From Paracidobacterium acidisoli (GTDB lineage: Bacteria > Acidobacteriota > Terriglobia > Terriglobales > Acidobacteriaceae): 64,000 bases of DNA. The position numbers and the translations under genes were made by a program. The notes under the pieces were generated by a model. That model was not told where the DNA came from and ran no database searches. It saw only the letters and a list, made by a program, of their open reading frames with translations. The stretch lies in assembly GCF_003428625.2 (NCBI RefSeq), contig NZ_QVQT02000004.1:124001-188000 (forward strand). Reading direction: 5' to 3'. Shown piece by piece: positions 8,689 through 17,256 of this stretch; the first letter of the stretch is position 1, and the number at the start of each line of letters is the position of its first letter.

Positions 8689-10836
8689 TCACCTGCCGTC
8701 TGCCCCGTTCTCCTTTGATTGTCCCTCACACCAGAGCTGCAGCTCCTCCCGCACCCGTTCAGCCAGTGCGCCCCACTCCCCCGGCTCTGCCTGCCGGAAA
8801 AGCCTCGCCGTCGGATACCACGGACTCTCTCCGCGTCCGTCCATCCACCTCCAGTCGGCCAGATGCGGCAGCAGCACCCATACCGGAAGCCCCATCGCCC
8901 CCGCCAGGTGCGCCACCGACGTATCCACGCTGATCACCAGATCGAGCGTCGCCGCCAGCGCCGCCGTCTCCGCAAAATCCTTATGCCGGGAAGATGCGTC
9001 GATCAGACGTGCCCCGGCTTCGTGCACTCTCTGCATCGTTCGAATCTGCGCCGCCGCCGGACCAAACTGCAGCGAGAAGAACGTCACCCCATCCACATCC
9101 AGCAGCGGCTGCAGCGCATCGAGCGTCGTCGAGCGCTGCTCATCGCTCCGGTACTGAGGATTCCCCGCCCACACCAGGCCCACGCGCAGCCTCGCCTCAT
9201 CCCGCGGATACCTCCGCCACGCCGCCGTTACTGCATCCGCGTCTGCTTTGATATACGGAACCACCGCCGGAATGCTCTCGATCTCCGTGCCGAAGGCCAG
9301 CGGCAGGCTCATCAGCGGACAATGCCACGTAAACTCCGGCAGCACTTCTCCGCGCGCCACCACACACGCCGCTCCGGCCATGCCCTGCAGCAAGCATTTC
9401 AGACGCGGCTGCACCTCCAGCACCACCCGCCCGCCGCGCTCTGCCACCAGCGGAAGATACCGCACAAACTGCAGCGTATCGCCCAGCCCCTGCTCGGCAT
9501 GCAGCAGAATCCCCGCACCATCGAGCGCCTCACCCTTCCACTGCGGCTGGGCAAAGCGTCTGCGCCGCAGACCCAGCTCGCGAAACTCCCACCGCCACTC
9601 GTGCCGCTGCCACCCTTCGCGAAAATCTCCCGCCCGCAGACAGCTCAGCGCCAGGTTGTAGTGCGCGCCCGCGCTCTCCGGATCAAGCTCCACACCGCGC
9701 CGGTAGTGGCCTTCCATCTCTGAGCGCCGCCCCAGCTTCAGCAGCACGTTGGCCAGATTGGTATGCGCCGCGGCGTAATCGGGATCGAGCTCGATCGCCC
9801 GGCTGTAGCACTGCCTCGCTTCGTCCGTGCGCCGCTGCTGCATCAGCGCATTGCCCAGGCTGTTATGGTGCTCGGCGCGGCCATCTTCCATCGCCAGCGC
9901 CTGCCGGAAGCACACTTCCGCTCCCGGATAATCGCGCCGGTGCAGCAGAGCGTTGCCGAGGTTGTGCTGCGCGGCTGCCAGCTCCGGCTTCAGCTCGATC
10001 GCGCGCTCGTAGCAGGCCACCGCCTCCACATACCGCCCCAGAGCCGAAAGCGCATTGCCCAGGTTGCAGTGCGCCTTCCCATATTGCGGACGCAGCGCCA
10101 CCGCCCGCCGGTAAGCACGCGCCGCTCCGGTGAAATTTCCCTCGTCGTACAACACGTTGCCGAGGTTCAGATACACCTCCGGAAAATCCGGCCGCCTTCT
10201 CAAGGCTTCGCGGTAGGCCTTCTTCGCTTCTCTTCTCCGGTCTGTCGATACCAGAGCCGCACCCAGGGCAAAGTACAGATCCGCGTTCTCCGGCGACCGG
10301 CGAATCCCCTCCGCATACACGGCCAGCGACTCTTCATACTTTCCCTGCCGGCACAGCAGATGCCCCAGCGCCAGGGCAGCGCGCTCCACGCCCGCCGGCC
10401 TCCGCATCGCGTGCTCATAGGCCGCCTGCGCAGCCTCTTCATGACCGCGCTTCGCCTCGATCTCTCCCATCACCCGCCACGCTCGATCGTTGTCCGCATC
10501 GAGCGCCAGCGACCCTCGGCAGCACACCGCCGCCCGTTCCATATCGCCTGCCGCCAGATGCGCCAGCGCCAGGTTCAGATGCATGTGCGCCGCCTGTGGC
10601 CTTCGCTCCGCCGCCAGCGCCGTCAGCCGGACCGACGCCGCCGGCTGTCCTGCCTGCCGCGCCAGAATTCCCAGCAGCAGCAACGCATCGGCGTCCTCGC
10701 GATTCTCTATCCAGGCGCGCCGGTAACACTCGGCGGCTTCCGGCAATCGTCCATCCGCCTGGTGCAGCAGGCCCTCCCGCAGCGCGGGCGCAAAGCGATC
10801 GGATAAGGGCAATGAAAGTGCTTCTGTCTCATGCAT
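8689..10836 (-). CDS. TPR-repeat protein with C-terminal glycosyltransferase-like domain
   Basis: About 715 residues. The first roughly 410 residues are about a dozen 34-residue tetratricopeptide repeats with the usual pattern, such as AHCNLGNALSALGRYVEAVA and HNLGNALLHRRDYPGAEVCF. The last 300 residues form a GT-B-type domain seen in TPR/glycosyltransferase family 9- or 41-like proteins: LLHAEQGLGDTLQFVRYLP, LRVGLVWAGNPQYRSD, and the nucleotide-sugar segment DLVISVDTSVAHLAGAMGLP followed by SPWYPTARLFRQ. The layout resembles O-GlcNAc transferases, but the acceptor is unknown. The ATG at 10836 has the strong RBS GGAGGAGAT nine bases upstream; further Met codons before it lack one. No signal peptide or membrane helix, so cytoplasmic. 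Confidence 0.85.
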   Translation of the reverse strand: MHETEALSLPLSDRFAPALREGLLHQADGRLPEAAECYRRAWIENREDADALLLLGILARQAGQPAASVRLTALAAERRPQAAHMHLNLALAHLAAGDMERAAVCCRGSLALDADNDRAWRVMGEIEAKRGHEEAAQAAYEHAMRRPAGVERAALALGHLLCRQGKYEESLAVYAEGIRRSPENADLYFALGAALVSTDRRREAKKAYREALRRRPDFPEVYLNLGNVLYDEGNFTGAARAYRRAVALRPQYGKAHCNLGNALSALGRYVEAVACYERAIELKPELAAAQHNLGNALLHRRDYPGAEVCFRQALAMEDGRAEHHNSLGNALMQQRRTDEARQCYSRAIELDPDYAAAHTNLANVLLKLGRRSEMEGHYRRGVELDPESAGAHYNLALSCLRAGDFREGWQRHEWRWEFRELGLRRRRFAQPQWKGEALDGAGILLHAEQGLGDTLQFVRYLPLVAERGGRVVLEVQPRLKCLLQGMAGAACVVARGEVLPEFTWHCPLMSLPLAFGTEIESIPAVVPYIKADADAVTAAWRRYPRDEARLRVGLVWAGNPQYRSDEQRSTTLDALQPLLDVDGVTFFSLQFGPAAAQIRTMQRVHEAGARLIDASSRHKDFAETAALAATLDLVISVDTSVAHLAGAMGLPVWVLLPHLADWRWMDGRGESPWYPTARLFRQAEPGEWGALAERVREELQLWCEGQSKENGADGR

Positions 10837-10956
10837 GATGCGGAAATCTCCTCCGCACCCGGCCTGCCGAAATGAGCTTTGCAATCCTGGAAAATCTTCA
10901 TGACTGCGCTTGCCGCCATCTCCGCTCAGGCTCACTCGATGGCAGGAGAGTGCTCC

Positions 10957-10996
10957 AAAGCGAAAAGGCATCCTCAACGGATGCCCTTTTCGCTTT
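10957..10996 (-). terminator. Rho-independent terminator after gyrA
   Basis: Arms AAAGCGAAAAGGCATCC and GGATGCCCTTTTCGCTTT pair through 17 bp with one bulged G and a 5-base loop. The hairpin lies 12 bases beyond the gyrA stop codon and ends, read on the minus strand, in a T-rich stretch. Confidence 0.85.
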
Positions 10997-11008
10997 CTGA
11001 CTTCCTGC

Positions 11009-13666
11009 TTACTGCAGCAGCGTTCCGTTCTCCGGTTCGATCTTCGCCTCCTCCGGAGGAATCACCACCGCCGCCGCGACCTTGTCGTCTTCTTCCAGAT
11101 TCAGCAGCTTCACGCCCTGCGTCGAGCGCCCCGCGGCACGAATCGTCTTCGTATCGATGCGGATGATCTTCCCGTACTGGCTGATCACCATCAGCTCCGA
11201 CGTCTCATCCACCAGGTTGATCGCCGTCACCTTGCCGTTCCGAGTCGTCGTCTTCAGGTTGATGACGCCCTTGCCGCCGCGCGTCTGCAGACGATACTCA
11301 TCCACATCCGTCCGCTTGCCGAAGCCCTGCGTGGTCACGCTCAGGATCAGACAGGCGCATGCGCCGCCGTCGTCCCCGGTTTTACGCTCCTTCGGCGTGA
11401 CCGCCATGCCGACAACGTAATCGTTCTTCACCAGATCGATGCCGCGCACGCCGTAAGCCGGACGCCCCATCGAGCGAACGTCGTTCTCGTCGAAGCGGAT
11501 CGCCATGCCTTCATACGTGGCGATGAAGACCACCTGGCTGCCGTCGGTGAGACGAACGCCGACCAGCTCATCGTCTTCGTCGATGCCGATGGCGATGATG
11601 CCGCGCGCCATTACATTCGAGAAGTCCTTAAGCGGCGTCTTCTTCACCGTGCCTTTGCGCGTCACAAAGAAGATAAAGCGGCCTTCTTCTTCGAGATTGC
11701 GCACCGGCAGAATGTTGCGCACCGTTTCGCCCGGCTGCAGGTTCAGCAGGCTGGCCATCGATTTGCCCTTGCCCGCCGCGCCCACATCAGGAATCTCATA
11801 CACTTTGAGCCAGTAAACGCGGCCCGTATTGGTGAAGCACAGCAGATACGCGTGCGTCGAGTCGATGATGAGCTGCGAGACGAAATCCTCTTCGCGCGTC
11901 TTCATGCCCAGACGGCCCGTTCCGCCGCGCCGCTGCTGGCGATAGGTCGAGATCGGCGTGCGCTTCAGATAGCCCGAATGCGACACCGTCACCGCCACCT
12001 GCTCATCGGCAATCAGATCTTCGAGCTGCAGCTCGGCCGTCTCATCCAGAATCTGCGTGCGCCGCTCATCGCCATAATCCTTGCGGATGGCTTCAAGTTC
12101 CTTCACGATGACAGCGCGGAGCTTCTTTTCCGACGCGAGAATCGATTCGTACTCCGCGATGTTGCCGCGAACCTCGGCCAACTCCTTCAGCAGCTCGTCA
12201 ATCGAGAGCTGAGTGAGGCGATAGAGTTGCAATTCCAGGATCGCATCGATCTGGCGGTAGCTGAGCGTCAGCGTGGCCGTGATGACGGTCGCAGGATCGA
12301 TGCCGTACTTTGCCGGATCGAGCGTCACGCCCGCCAGCGCCTGATCGCGAACGGTGATCGTGCGCCCCGAGAAGAACTGGAAGAGGTTCTCTCTCGCATC
12401 GGCGCGCGAAGACGATCCGCGAATGATTTTGATGACGCTGTCGAGATGGTCGAGCGCAATCTGGTAGCCGAGCAGAATGTGCTCGCGCTCCCGCGCCTTG
12501 CGCAGCAGGAAGGCCGTCCGCCGGCGCACCACATCGACACGATGGTCGATGAAGTGACGGATCGCATCCGGCAGCGGCAGCTCACGCGGCTGGCCATTGA
12601 CGACGGCCAGGAAGATCATGGAGAAGCTCTCCTGCATCTGCGTGTGCTTGTGCAGCTGGTTGAGCACAATCTGCGCTTCGGCGCCGCGCTTCAGCTCGAT
12701 GACGATGCGCATGCCGTCACGGTCGCTCTCGTCACGCACGTCGGAGATTTCGTCGATCACCTTGTCGTTCACCAGCTCGGCAATACGCTCGATGAGCTTC
12801 GATTTATTGACCTGGTAGGGAATCTCGCTGACGATGATCGACTGGCGTCCCTGCGCCATGTTCTCGACGGCGGCTTTGGCGCGCATGAGGAAGCGGCCGC
12901 GGCCGGTCTTGTACGCCTGAGCGATGCCGCTGCGTCCGTAGATGAAGCCGCCGGTGGGAAAGTCCGGCCCCTGAACGTGCTTCAGCACTTCTGCCAGGCC
13001 CGCATGCGGGTTGTTCACCATCTCGATGGCAGCGCTGATGACCTCGGTCAGATTGTGCGGCGGAATGTTGGTCGCCATGCCTACGGCGATGCCGCTCGAG
13101 CCATTCACGATCAGATTGGGAATGCGCGTCGGCAGAACCGCCGGTTCGAGCGTCGACTCGTCATAGTTCGGCGTAAAGTCCACCGTCTCCATGTCGATGT
13201 CGGCCAGCATCTCGCCCGCAATCCGCATCATGCGGCATTCGGTGTAGCGCATGGCCGCCGGCGGATCGCCGTCGACCGAGCCGAAGTTTCCCTGGCCGTC
13301 GATCATCGGATAACGCAGGCTGAAGGGCTGCGCCAGACGTACCATGGTGTCGTAGATGGCCGAGTCGCCGTGCGGATGGTACACGCCCATCGCCTGCCCC
13401 ACCACCTTGGCGCACTTCGTGTACTTCTTGTTGTGCTGCAGCCCCATCTCGTGCATCGTGTACAAAATGCGCCGATGCACCGGCTTGAAGCCGTCGCGCA
13501 CATCCGGCAGCGCCCGGCCGATAATGACCGACATCGAATAGTCGAGATACGACCGGCGCATCTCCTCTTCAATGTTGATGGGAACAATGCTGGCCGCGCC
13601 CGTGGGACCACCCGTGCCGTCACCGCCGTTGCCAAGAGGAAGCTGAGGATTCTGTTCGTCTGCCAT
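11009..13666 (-). CDS. gyrA: DNA gyrase subunit A
   Basis: Cuts and rejoins DNA in the type II topoisomerase that introduces negative supercoils. The 885 residues contain the breakage-reunion domain from about residue 35 ([20 protein letters not shown]), the catalytic Tyr at 141 in AAMRYTE, the GyrA box [10 protein letters not shown], and the C-terminal beta-pinwheel that wraps DNA. In the quinolone-resistance region, [10 protein letters not shown] carries Ser and Asp at the usual drug-sensitive positions. The start MADEQNPQL is at 13666, with a short Gly-rich N-terminal extension. A strong terminator follows. gyrB is not in the window. Confidence 0.97.
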   Translation of the reverse strand: MADEQNPQLPLGNGGDGTGGPTGAASIVPINIEEEMRRSYLDYSMSVIIGRALPDVRDGFKPVHRRILYTMHEMGLQHNKKYTKCAKVVGQAMGVYHPHGDSAIYDTMVRLAQPFSLRYPMIDGQGNFGSVDGDPPAAMRYTECRMMRIAGEMLADIDMETVDFTPNYDESTLEPAVLPTRIPNLIVNGSSGIAVGMATNIPPHNLTEVISAAIEMVNNPHAGLAEVLKHVQGPDFPTGGFIYGRSGIAQAYKTGRGRFLMRAKAAVENMAQGRQSIIVSEIPYQVNKSKLIERIAELVNDKVIDEISDVRDESDRDGMRIVIELKRGAEAQIVLNQLHKHTQMQESFSMIFLAVVNGQPRELPLPDAIRHFIDHRVDVVRRRTAFLLRKAREREHILLGYQIALDHLDSVIKIIRGSSSRADARENLFQFFSGRTITVRDQALAGVTLDPAKYGIDPATVITATLTLSYRQIDAILELQLYRLTQLSIDELLKELAEVRGNIAEYESILASEKKLRAVIVKELEAIRKDYGDERRTQILDETAELQLEDLIADEQVAVTVSHSGYLKRTPISTYRQQRRGGTGRLGMKTREEDFVSQLIIDSTHAYLLCFTNTGRVYWLKVYEIPDVGAAGKGKSMASLLNLQPGETVRNILPVRNLEEEGRFIFFVTRKGTVKKTPLKDFSNVMARGIIAIGIDEDDELVGVRLTDGSQVVFIATYEGMAIRFDENDVRSMGRPAYGVRGIDLVKNDYVVGMAVTPKERKTGDDGGACACLILSVTTQGFGKRTDVDEYRLQTRGGKGVINLKTTTRNGKVTAINLVDETSELMVISQYGKIIRIDTKTIRAAGRSTQGVKLLNLEEDDKVAAAVVIPPEEAKIEPENGTLLQ

Positions 13667-13865
13667 AAGTTAAGGAGGGCCGTTGCACTGCGGAGGGAAA
13701 TCCGGGAAGGATCACAGACAAGCAGCGCCGCAAAGGCTTATCTCTATGATATCGCGGGATTTAGTTCCGCACAATGCCTTCTGGCTCAATGGATTCAGCA
13801 GCTTGCGGCGTCCACTTTCTGACACTTCTACGGCCATAAGAAAAGAAGCTTTATTTACTCTCTTC

Positions 13866-13879
13866 TTAATTTAAATTAA
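13866..13879. promoter_or_regulatory. AT-rich perfect palindrome before the Fic gene
   Basis: TTAATTTAAATTAA is a perfect 14-bp palindrome inside the most AT-rich stretch nearby (about 13845-13905). It lies 36 bp before the Fic start codon and could be an operator, possibly for the winged-helix domain of the Fic protein itself; this is inference. Weak -10-like boxes (TAAACT, TAGACT) follow it. Confidence 0.4.
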
Positions 13880-13915
13880 AGCCATAAACTTTAATTGTTT
13901 TAGACTTTACGGCAG

Positions 13916-15076
13916 ATGAAACGCGGATTGCAGGGAACGTTCAAAAAGCAGATCAGCGACTCACCGGAACCATTTCAGTCTTTCATTCCTGCAAATCTGC
14001 CGCCTGATCCGGCTCTGCAATGGACTCCGGCACTGTATCAGGCCCTCTCGCGTGCCGATCTGATGCTGGGGCGCCTCGATGGAATCAGTCGCGTCCTGCC
14101 CGACACTAATTTGTTTATTTACTTTTACAGCCGCAAAGAGGCTGTTCTCTCTTCTCAGATCGAGGGCACCCAGTCCACTCTGTCAGAGCTACTGTTATTT
14201 GAAGCCAGCGAACTCTTTCCTTCACACAAAGAAGACCTTCTCGATGTTTCGAATTATGTTGCAGCCATGCGTCACGGCCTTTCGCGTCTGGCCAGTGGCT
14301 TTCCTCTTTCCCTGCGTCTGATTCGGGAGATGCACGAGATCCTTGTCCGCAGCGGGCGGGGGAAGCATCAGAACCCCGGAGAGTTTCGAGTCTCCCAAAA
14401 CTGGATTGGCGGCACACGCCCAGGCAATGCAGCTTATGTTCCACCGCCTGTCCAGGAAATGAAGGATTGTCTCAACGCATTTGAGCGATTTCTCCATAAA
14501 GGCGCAAATGAGTTCCCGGTGCTGGTGCAGGCTGCCATGCTGCATGTTCAGTTCGAATCTATCCATCCCTTCCTCGATGGCAATGGTCGCCTGGGTCGGT
14601 TGCTGATTCCACTTCTGCTGATGGATCGCAATGTACTTGTGGAACCGATCCTGTATCCATCTCTGTTCCTGAAGCAGAACCGGTCTCGCTACTATGAGCT
14701 TTTGCAGCAGGTTCGATTTGAAGGCATATGGGAAGACTGGATCGAATTCTTCCTGGAGGCAATCGCTGTGACTGCCGAACAGGCAGTGCAGTTATCGCAA
14801 CGCATCCTTCAACTCTTTCGAGCCGACGAAGAAACAGTTCACAACGGTCGAGCCCGCTCCCGGTTGCCTTCGGTCTATCGCTCCATGCAGAGTTCCCCAG
14901 TTGCTCTTGTAGCTCAGGTGGTTCGTCACACCAAACTGAGCACGCCGACAGTGCTGAAGGCCCTTGAGAAGTTACGTGAGCTGGGAATACTCGACGAAAT
15001 CACCGGGCGCGAACGGAATCGCATCTATCGATACACGAAATACGTCGCGATGCTGAACGAAGGCACCGAACTCTGA
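13916..15076 (+). CDS. Fic family protein with inhibitory motif and C-terminal winged helix
   Basis: Fic enzymes transfer AMP, or a related group, from a nucleotide onto a hydroxyl of a target protein. The 386-residue protein has the complete core motif HPFLDGNGRLGR at 217-228, including the catalytic His. It also carries an N-terminal inhibitory-helix motif (S/T)xxxE(G/N) as S79...E83-G84, making it a self-inhibited class II Fic. A Fic_N-like domain precedes the core, and a winged-helix segment (about 310-370, TKLSTPTVLKALEKLRELGI) follows. No antitoxin gene is adjacent, as expected for class II. Codon use is less GC-biased than in neighbours and the upstream gap is AT-rich, suggesting acquisition by transfer. 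No clear RBS. Confidence 0.93.
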   Translation: MKRGLQGTFKKQISDSPEPFQSFIPANLPPDPALQWTPALYQALSRADLMLGRLDGISRVLPDTNLFIYFYSRKEAVLSSQIEGTQSTLSELLLFEASELFPSHKEDLLDVSNYVAAMRHGLSRLASGFPLSLRLIREMHEILVRSGRGKHQNPGEFRVSQNWIGGTRPGNAAYVPPPVQEMKDCLNAFERFLHKGANEFPVLVQAAMLHVQFESIHPFLDGNGRLGRLLIPLLLMDRNVLVEPILYPSLFLKQNRSRYYELLQQVRFEGIWEDWIEFFLEAIAVTAEQAVQLSQRILQLFRADEETVHNGRARSRLPSVYRSMQSSPVALVAQVVRHTKLSTPTVLKALEKLRELGILDEITGRERNRIYRYTKYVAMLNEGTEL

Positions 15077-15127
15077 CCTCACTTCGATACACTGGCTGAG
15101 AACCCGAAATTCATACCCCGGCCAGCG

Positions 15128-16300
15128 ATGTCCAGACCCTCAGTCCACCGCCTGCGCAAGTTCCGTTTCGAGCGTCCCCAGCAGATCGCAGCCCTTCTGC
15201 TGCTCCTCTTCTTTGGCCAGTGTCTCTGGATCAGCGCCCATCGCACTCTCTCCGAAACCGACTATCAGTATGCCCGCTGCGGCCGCGAAACCTGGGAAAA
15301 GCCCGCGCTCCTCACCGGCTACTTCACCACCTGCGGCAACATCCCCGACGGCATCCTCGCCTGGCGCGCCGCCGGTCTCCCGCTCACCATCGATCGCATC
15401 CTCTCCGGCGAATCCGCTTCCACCTCCACATGGGAGATGCGCCACGAGATCTGGTCCATCCGTCTGCTCGTCCGCCTGCCCTTCATGCTCGCCGGCCTCG
15501 CCCTCGGCGCCTGCCTCTGGTGGGTCACCCGGCGCCTCTTCGGAAACACCGGCGGCTACATCGCGCTCGCGCTCTACTGCTTCTCGCCGCCCATCCTCCG
15601 CGCCTCTACCGTGCCCAACAGTGAGATCCTCGCCGCCTTCGGCATCTTCTCTGCCGTGTACACCGCCATCGGCGTTTCGCACGCTCTCCAGGGTCCGCGC
15701 CGCAAATGGAGACCGCGCATCATCCTCCTCGCCGTCATCCTCGGCTTCACCGCCGCCGCGCACATCTCCGCCTTCGCGCTGGCGCTGCTCTTCTGCATCG
15801 CTTTCATGGCCTGGGTCGCGGAAGGCAAACGCGCGCTCATCCCCACTCTGCTCATCTTCTGGATCGTCTCGGCCTTTCTGCTCCTCTTCGCCGCCTACTC
15901 CTTCCGGCTTGACGCCTTCAGCTACATCTTCCGCAGCGCCGCCGGCATGCTCTGGATATCGCTCGAGCCCGCCCGCTGGTTCTTCACACGCCTCACCAGC
16001 GTCATCTTCACCATAGCCATCGCCGGCTCGCTCGCCCTTTACGCCGCGCAGCGCCGCTCCCGCTACTTCGGCAACACCGCGCCGCTCATCGTCGCCGTTG
16101 TGCTCTTCCTCGTCATCACCACCGGCGTTCACTCCGAACCCTGGCTCTGGGCGCTCCCCTTCTTCATCACCTTCATCGCCGGCATCTTTGCCGATGTTCT
16201 TGAGACCCGCCATCGCCGCCTCTTCCTCTTCGTCACCGGAGGTATCCTGCTCGCTCAGGCCGCGCTTTGCCTCGCTACCCTGCCGCTGCTGACGCAGTAG
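15128..16300 (+). CDS. polytopic membrane protein, PMT/ArnT-like glycosyltransferase fold suspected
   Basis: A 390-residue integral membrane protein with one N-terminal helix (IAALLLLLFFGQCLWI), a roughly 70-residue loop containing SETDYQYARCGRETW, and seven or eight more helices. The layout (helix, long first outer loop with acidic residues, then many helices, including SPPILRASTVPNSEILAAF) recalls GT-C glycosyltransferases of the GT39/GT83 type, which use a polyprenyl-phosphate sugar. I cannot identify the substrate and would not name a gene. The frame ends at an amber codon, TAG (16298-16300), after which the same frame stays open for 55 codons with protein-like composition; see the next entry. 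Confidence 0.7.
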   Translation: MSRPSVHRLRKFRFERPQQIAALLLLLFFGQCLWISAHRTLSETDYQYARCGRETWEKPALLTGYFTTCGNIPDGILAWRAAGLPLTIDRILSGESASTSTWEMRHEIWSIRLLVRLPFMLAGLALGACLWWVTRRLFGNTGGYIALALYCFSPPILRASTVPNSEILAAFGIFSAVYTAIGVSHALQGPRRKWRPRIILLAVILGFTAAAHISAFALALLFCIAFMAWVAEGKRALIPTLLIFWIVSAFLLLFAAYSFRLDAFSYIFRSAAGMLWISLEPARWFFTRLTSVIFTIAIAGSLALYAAQRRSRYFGNTAPLIVAVVLFLVITTGVHSEPWLWALPFFITFIAGIFADVLETRHRRLFLFVTGGILLAQAALCLATLPLLTQ

Positions 16301-16468
16301 GTTTTGAAACCCGAAAGCTCTCCTCCGCGTCTCAGGCACCACTATGGAAACGCCGATTATGTTCTGTTCGATAACGGCTGGCAGTTCCAGATGGCGCTCG
16401 AGAGCCCGCTTTCGCTCGACGCCGCCAGGGTTGCCGACGCCGCTGCCACCGCACCGGCAACCCACTGA
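16301..16468 (+). pseudogene. in-frame continuation after an amber codon: possible severed C-terminus of the membrane protein
   Basis: Directly after the TAG at 16298 the same reading frame continues for 55 codons to TGA at 16466. It encodes a natural-looking segment with HHYGNADYVLFDNGWQFQM and ALESPLSLDAA, using codons typical of the neighbourhood. The most likely readings are a nonsense mutation (CAG or TGG to TAG) that removed the tail of the membrane protein, or a sequence error. A separate small gene starting at the TTG at 16304 is possible but has no convincing RBS. Confidence 0.5.
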
Positions 16469-16522
16469 AGCCTGTTTGCCCGATCGGCCCGGTCATGTTC
16501 GCGCATCAGCCGCTGGTTTGCA

Positions 16523-17029
16523 CTAAGGCTCGACCGACTCTGTCACAGAGGTGTCGCGCTCCCAGCCTTCGTTCTCCAGCCTGATATGTTCGATGGCGAC
16601 GGCGTTCGCATCCGAGCTCAGATCCGGCAGAGCCTCATATTCCGAAGGCCAGCAGCGCAACACGTTGTACGCATACACCAGCTGGCCTGCTTCGTTGTAC
16701 AGCTCAATCCGAATATCCTTGCGAAACTCCTTCAGCGCGACCTCCGCGCCCAGGGCAGCGCCCAGTTGCCACACAAGGTTGGCCCATTCTTCGAAAGCCC
16801 GATCCTGCGTCAGCCCGCGCTCCAGAGTGATTGGCTCGAACTCCGTCAGTCCCGGCGACTTCCGGCTGGTGCTCGGATCGCCGCCCTCGCGATGCGCCAC
16901 CACCTCCGTGGTGCGTTTGAGCCCGGTGACTTTCGAGACGCCGGCAACATATTTGCCGTCCCACTTCACGCGAAATTTGAAGTTTTTGTAGGGGTCGTAG
17001 CGAGTCGGATTTACAGGAAATTCCGCCAT
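16523..17029 (-). CDS. phage tail tube protein (T4 gp19-like / contractile injection system tube)
   Basis: A 168-residue protein of the gp19-like tail-tube family (TIGR02241 type), the inner tube of contractile phage tails and of extracellular contractile injection systems. It shows DPYKNFKFRVKWDGKYVAGV at the start, then VTGLKRTTEVVAHREGGDP, EPITLERGLTQDRAFEEWAN, and an IELYNEAGQLVYAYNVLRCW strand. Length and motif order fit the family well. No sheath, baseplate, spike, LysM or ATPase gene of such a system is nearby, so it is an orphan in this window. I chose the ATG at 17029 (MAEFPVNPTRYDP); an ATG at 17041 would add four residues. Confidence 0.87.
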   Translation of the reverse strand: MAEFPVNPTRYDPYKNFKFRVKWDGKYVAGVSKVTGLKRTTEVVAHREGGDPSTSRKSPGLTEFEPITLERGLTQDRAFEEWANLVWQLGAALGAEVALKEFRKDIRIELYNEAGQLVYAYNVLRCWPSEYEALPDLSSDANAVAIEHIRLENEGWERDTSVTESVEP

Positions 17030-17078
17030 GCGCGGAAGCATACCACCGAAGTCTGCACCTGCAACCAGACAAATTTCA

Positions 17079-17113
17079 GGGCACACGCGCCGGCTCTTCC
17101 TGGCCGTGTGCCC
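17079..17113. terminator. hairpin between GH47 and tail-tube genes
   Basis: GGGCACACG (17079-17087) and CGTGTGCCC (17105-17113) form a perfect 9-bp stem around a 17-base loop. It lies between the end of the GH47 gene and the start of the tail-tube gene, both on the minus strand. Without a clear T-run it could be a terminator, an attenuator or simply a structured leader. Confidence 0.45.
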
Positions 17114-17256
17114 CGCTTATGTCTCTACCCCCGCGGCCACGACGGATGGCAGCCCTGGCCTTTCGTGAACGCCGTCAGCGCCTGATCGGCCGACACCAAT
17201 GTCTCGCTGCAGCAATACCCCAGTGAATCGTAGCCGCCTCTTCGGCCAGTGCCGGA

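Noticed and set aside
10945-10960. GAGTGCTCC resembling a CIRCE half-site
   Set aside because: Only one half is present and it lies between the TPR protein gene and gyrA, not near a chaperone promoter.
10910-13822. 970-codon open frame opposite gyrA
   Set aside because: It is the antisense shadow of gyrA; high GC content leaves the opposite frame open. Its product is Arg/His/Leu-rich and has no family motif.
15140-16465. 441-codon minus-strand frame covering the membrane protein gene
   Set aside because: Gly/Glu/Ala-rich complement of hydrophobic codons with no domain; the plus strand has clear helices.
16344-16526. 60-codon plus-strand frame after the membrane protein gene
   Set aside because: It is out of phase with the protein-like continuation and is Arg/Pro/Ser-rich like other shadow frames.
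17116-17256. Short minus-strand frame in phase with the end of the GH47 gene (GGYDSLGYCCSETLVSADQA...)
   Set aside because: GH47 ends normally at NTEAHPMK plus a few residues, there is no start codon with an RBS, and the segment matches no family I know; kept only as a curiosity.
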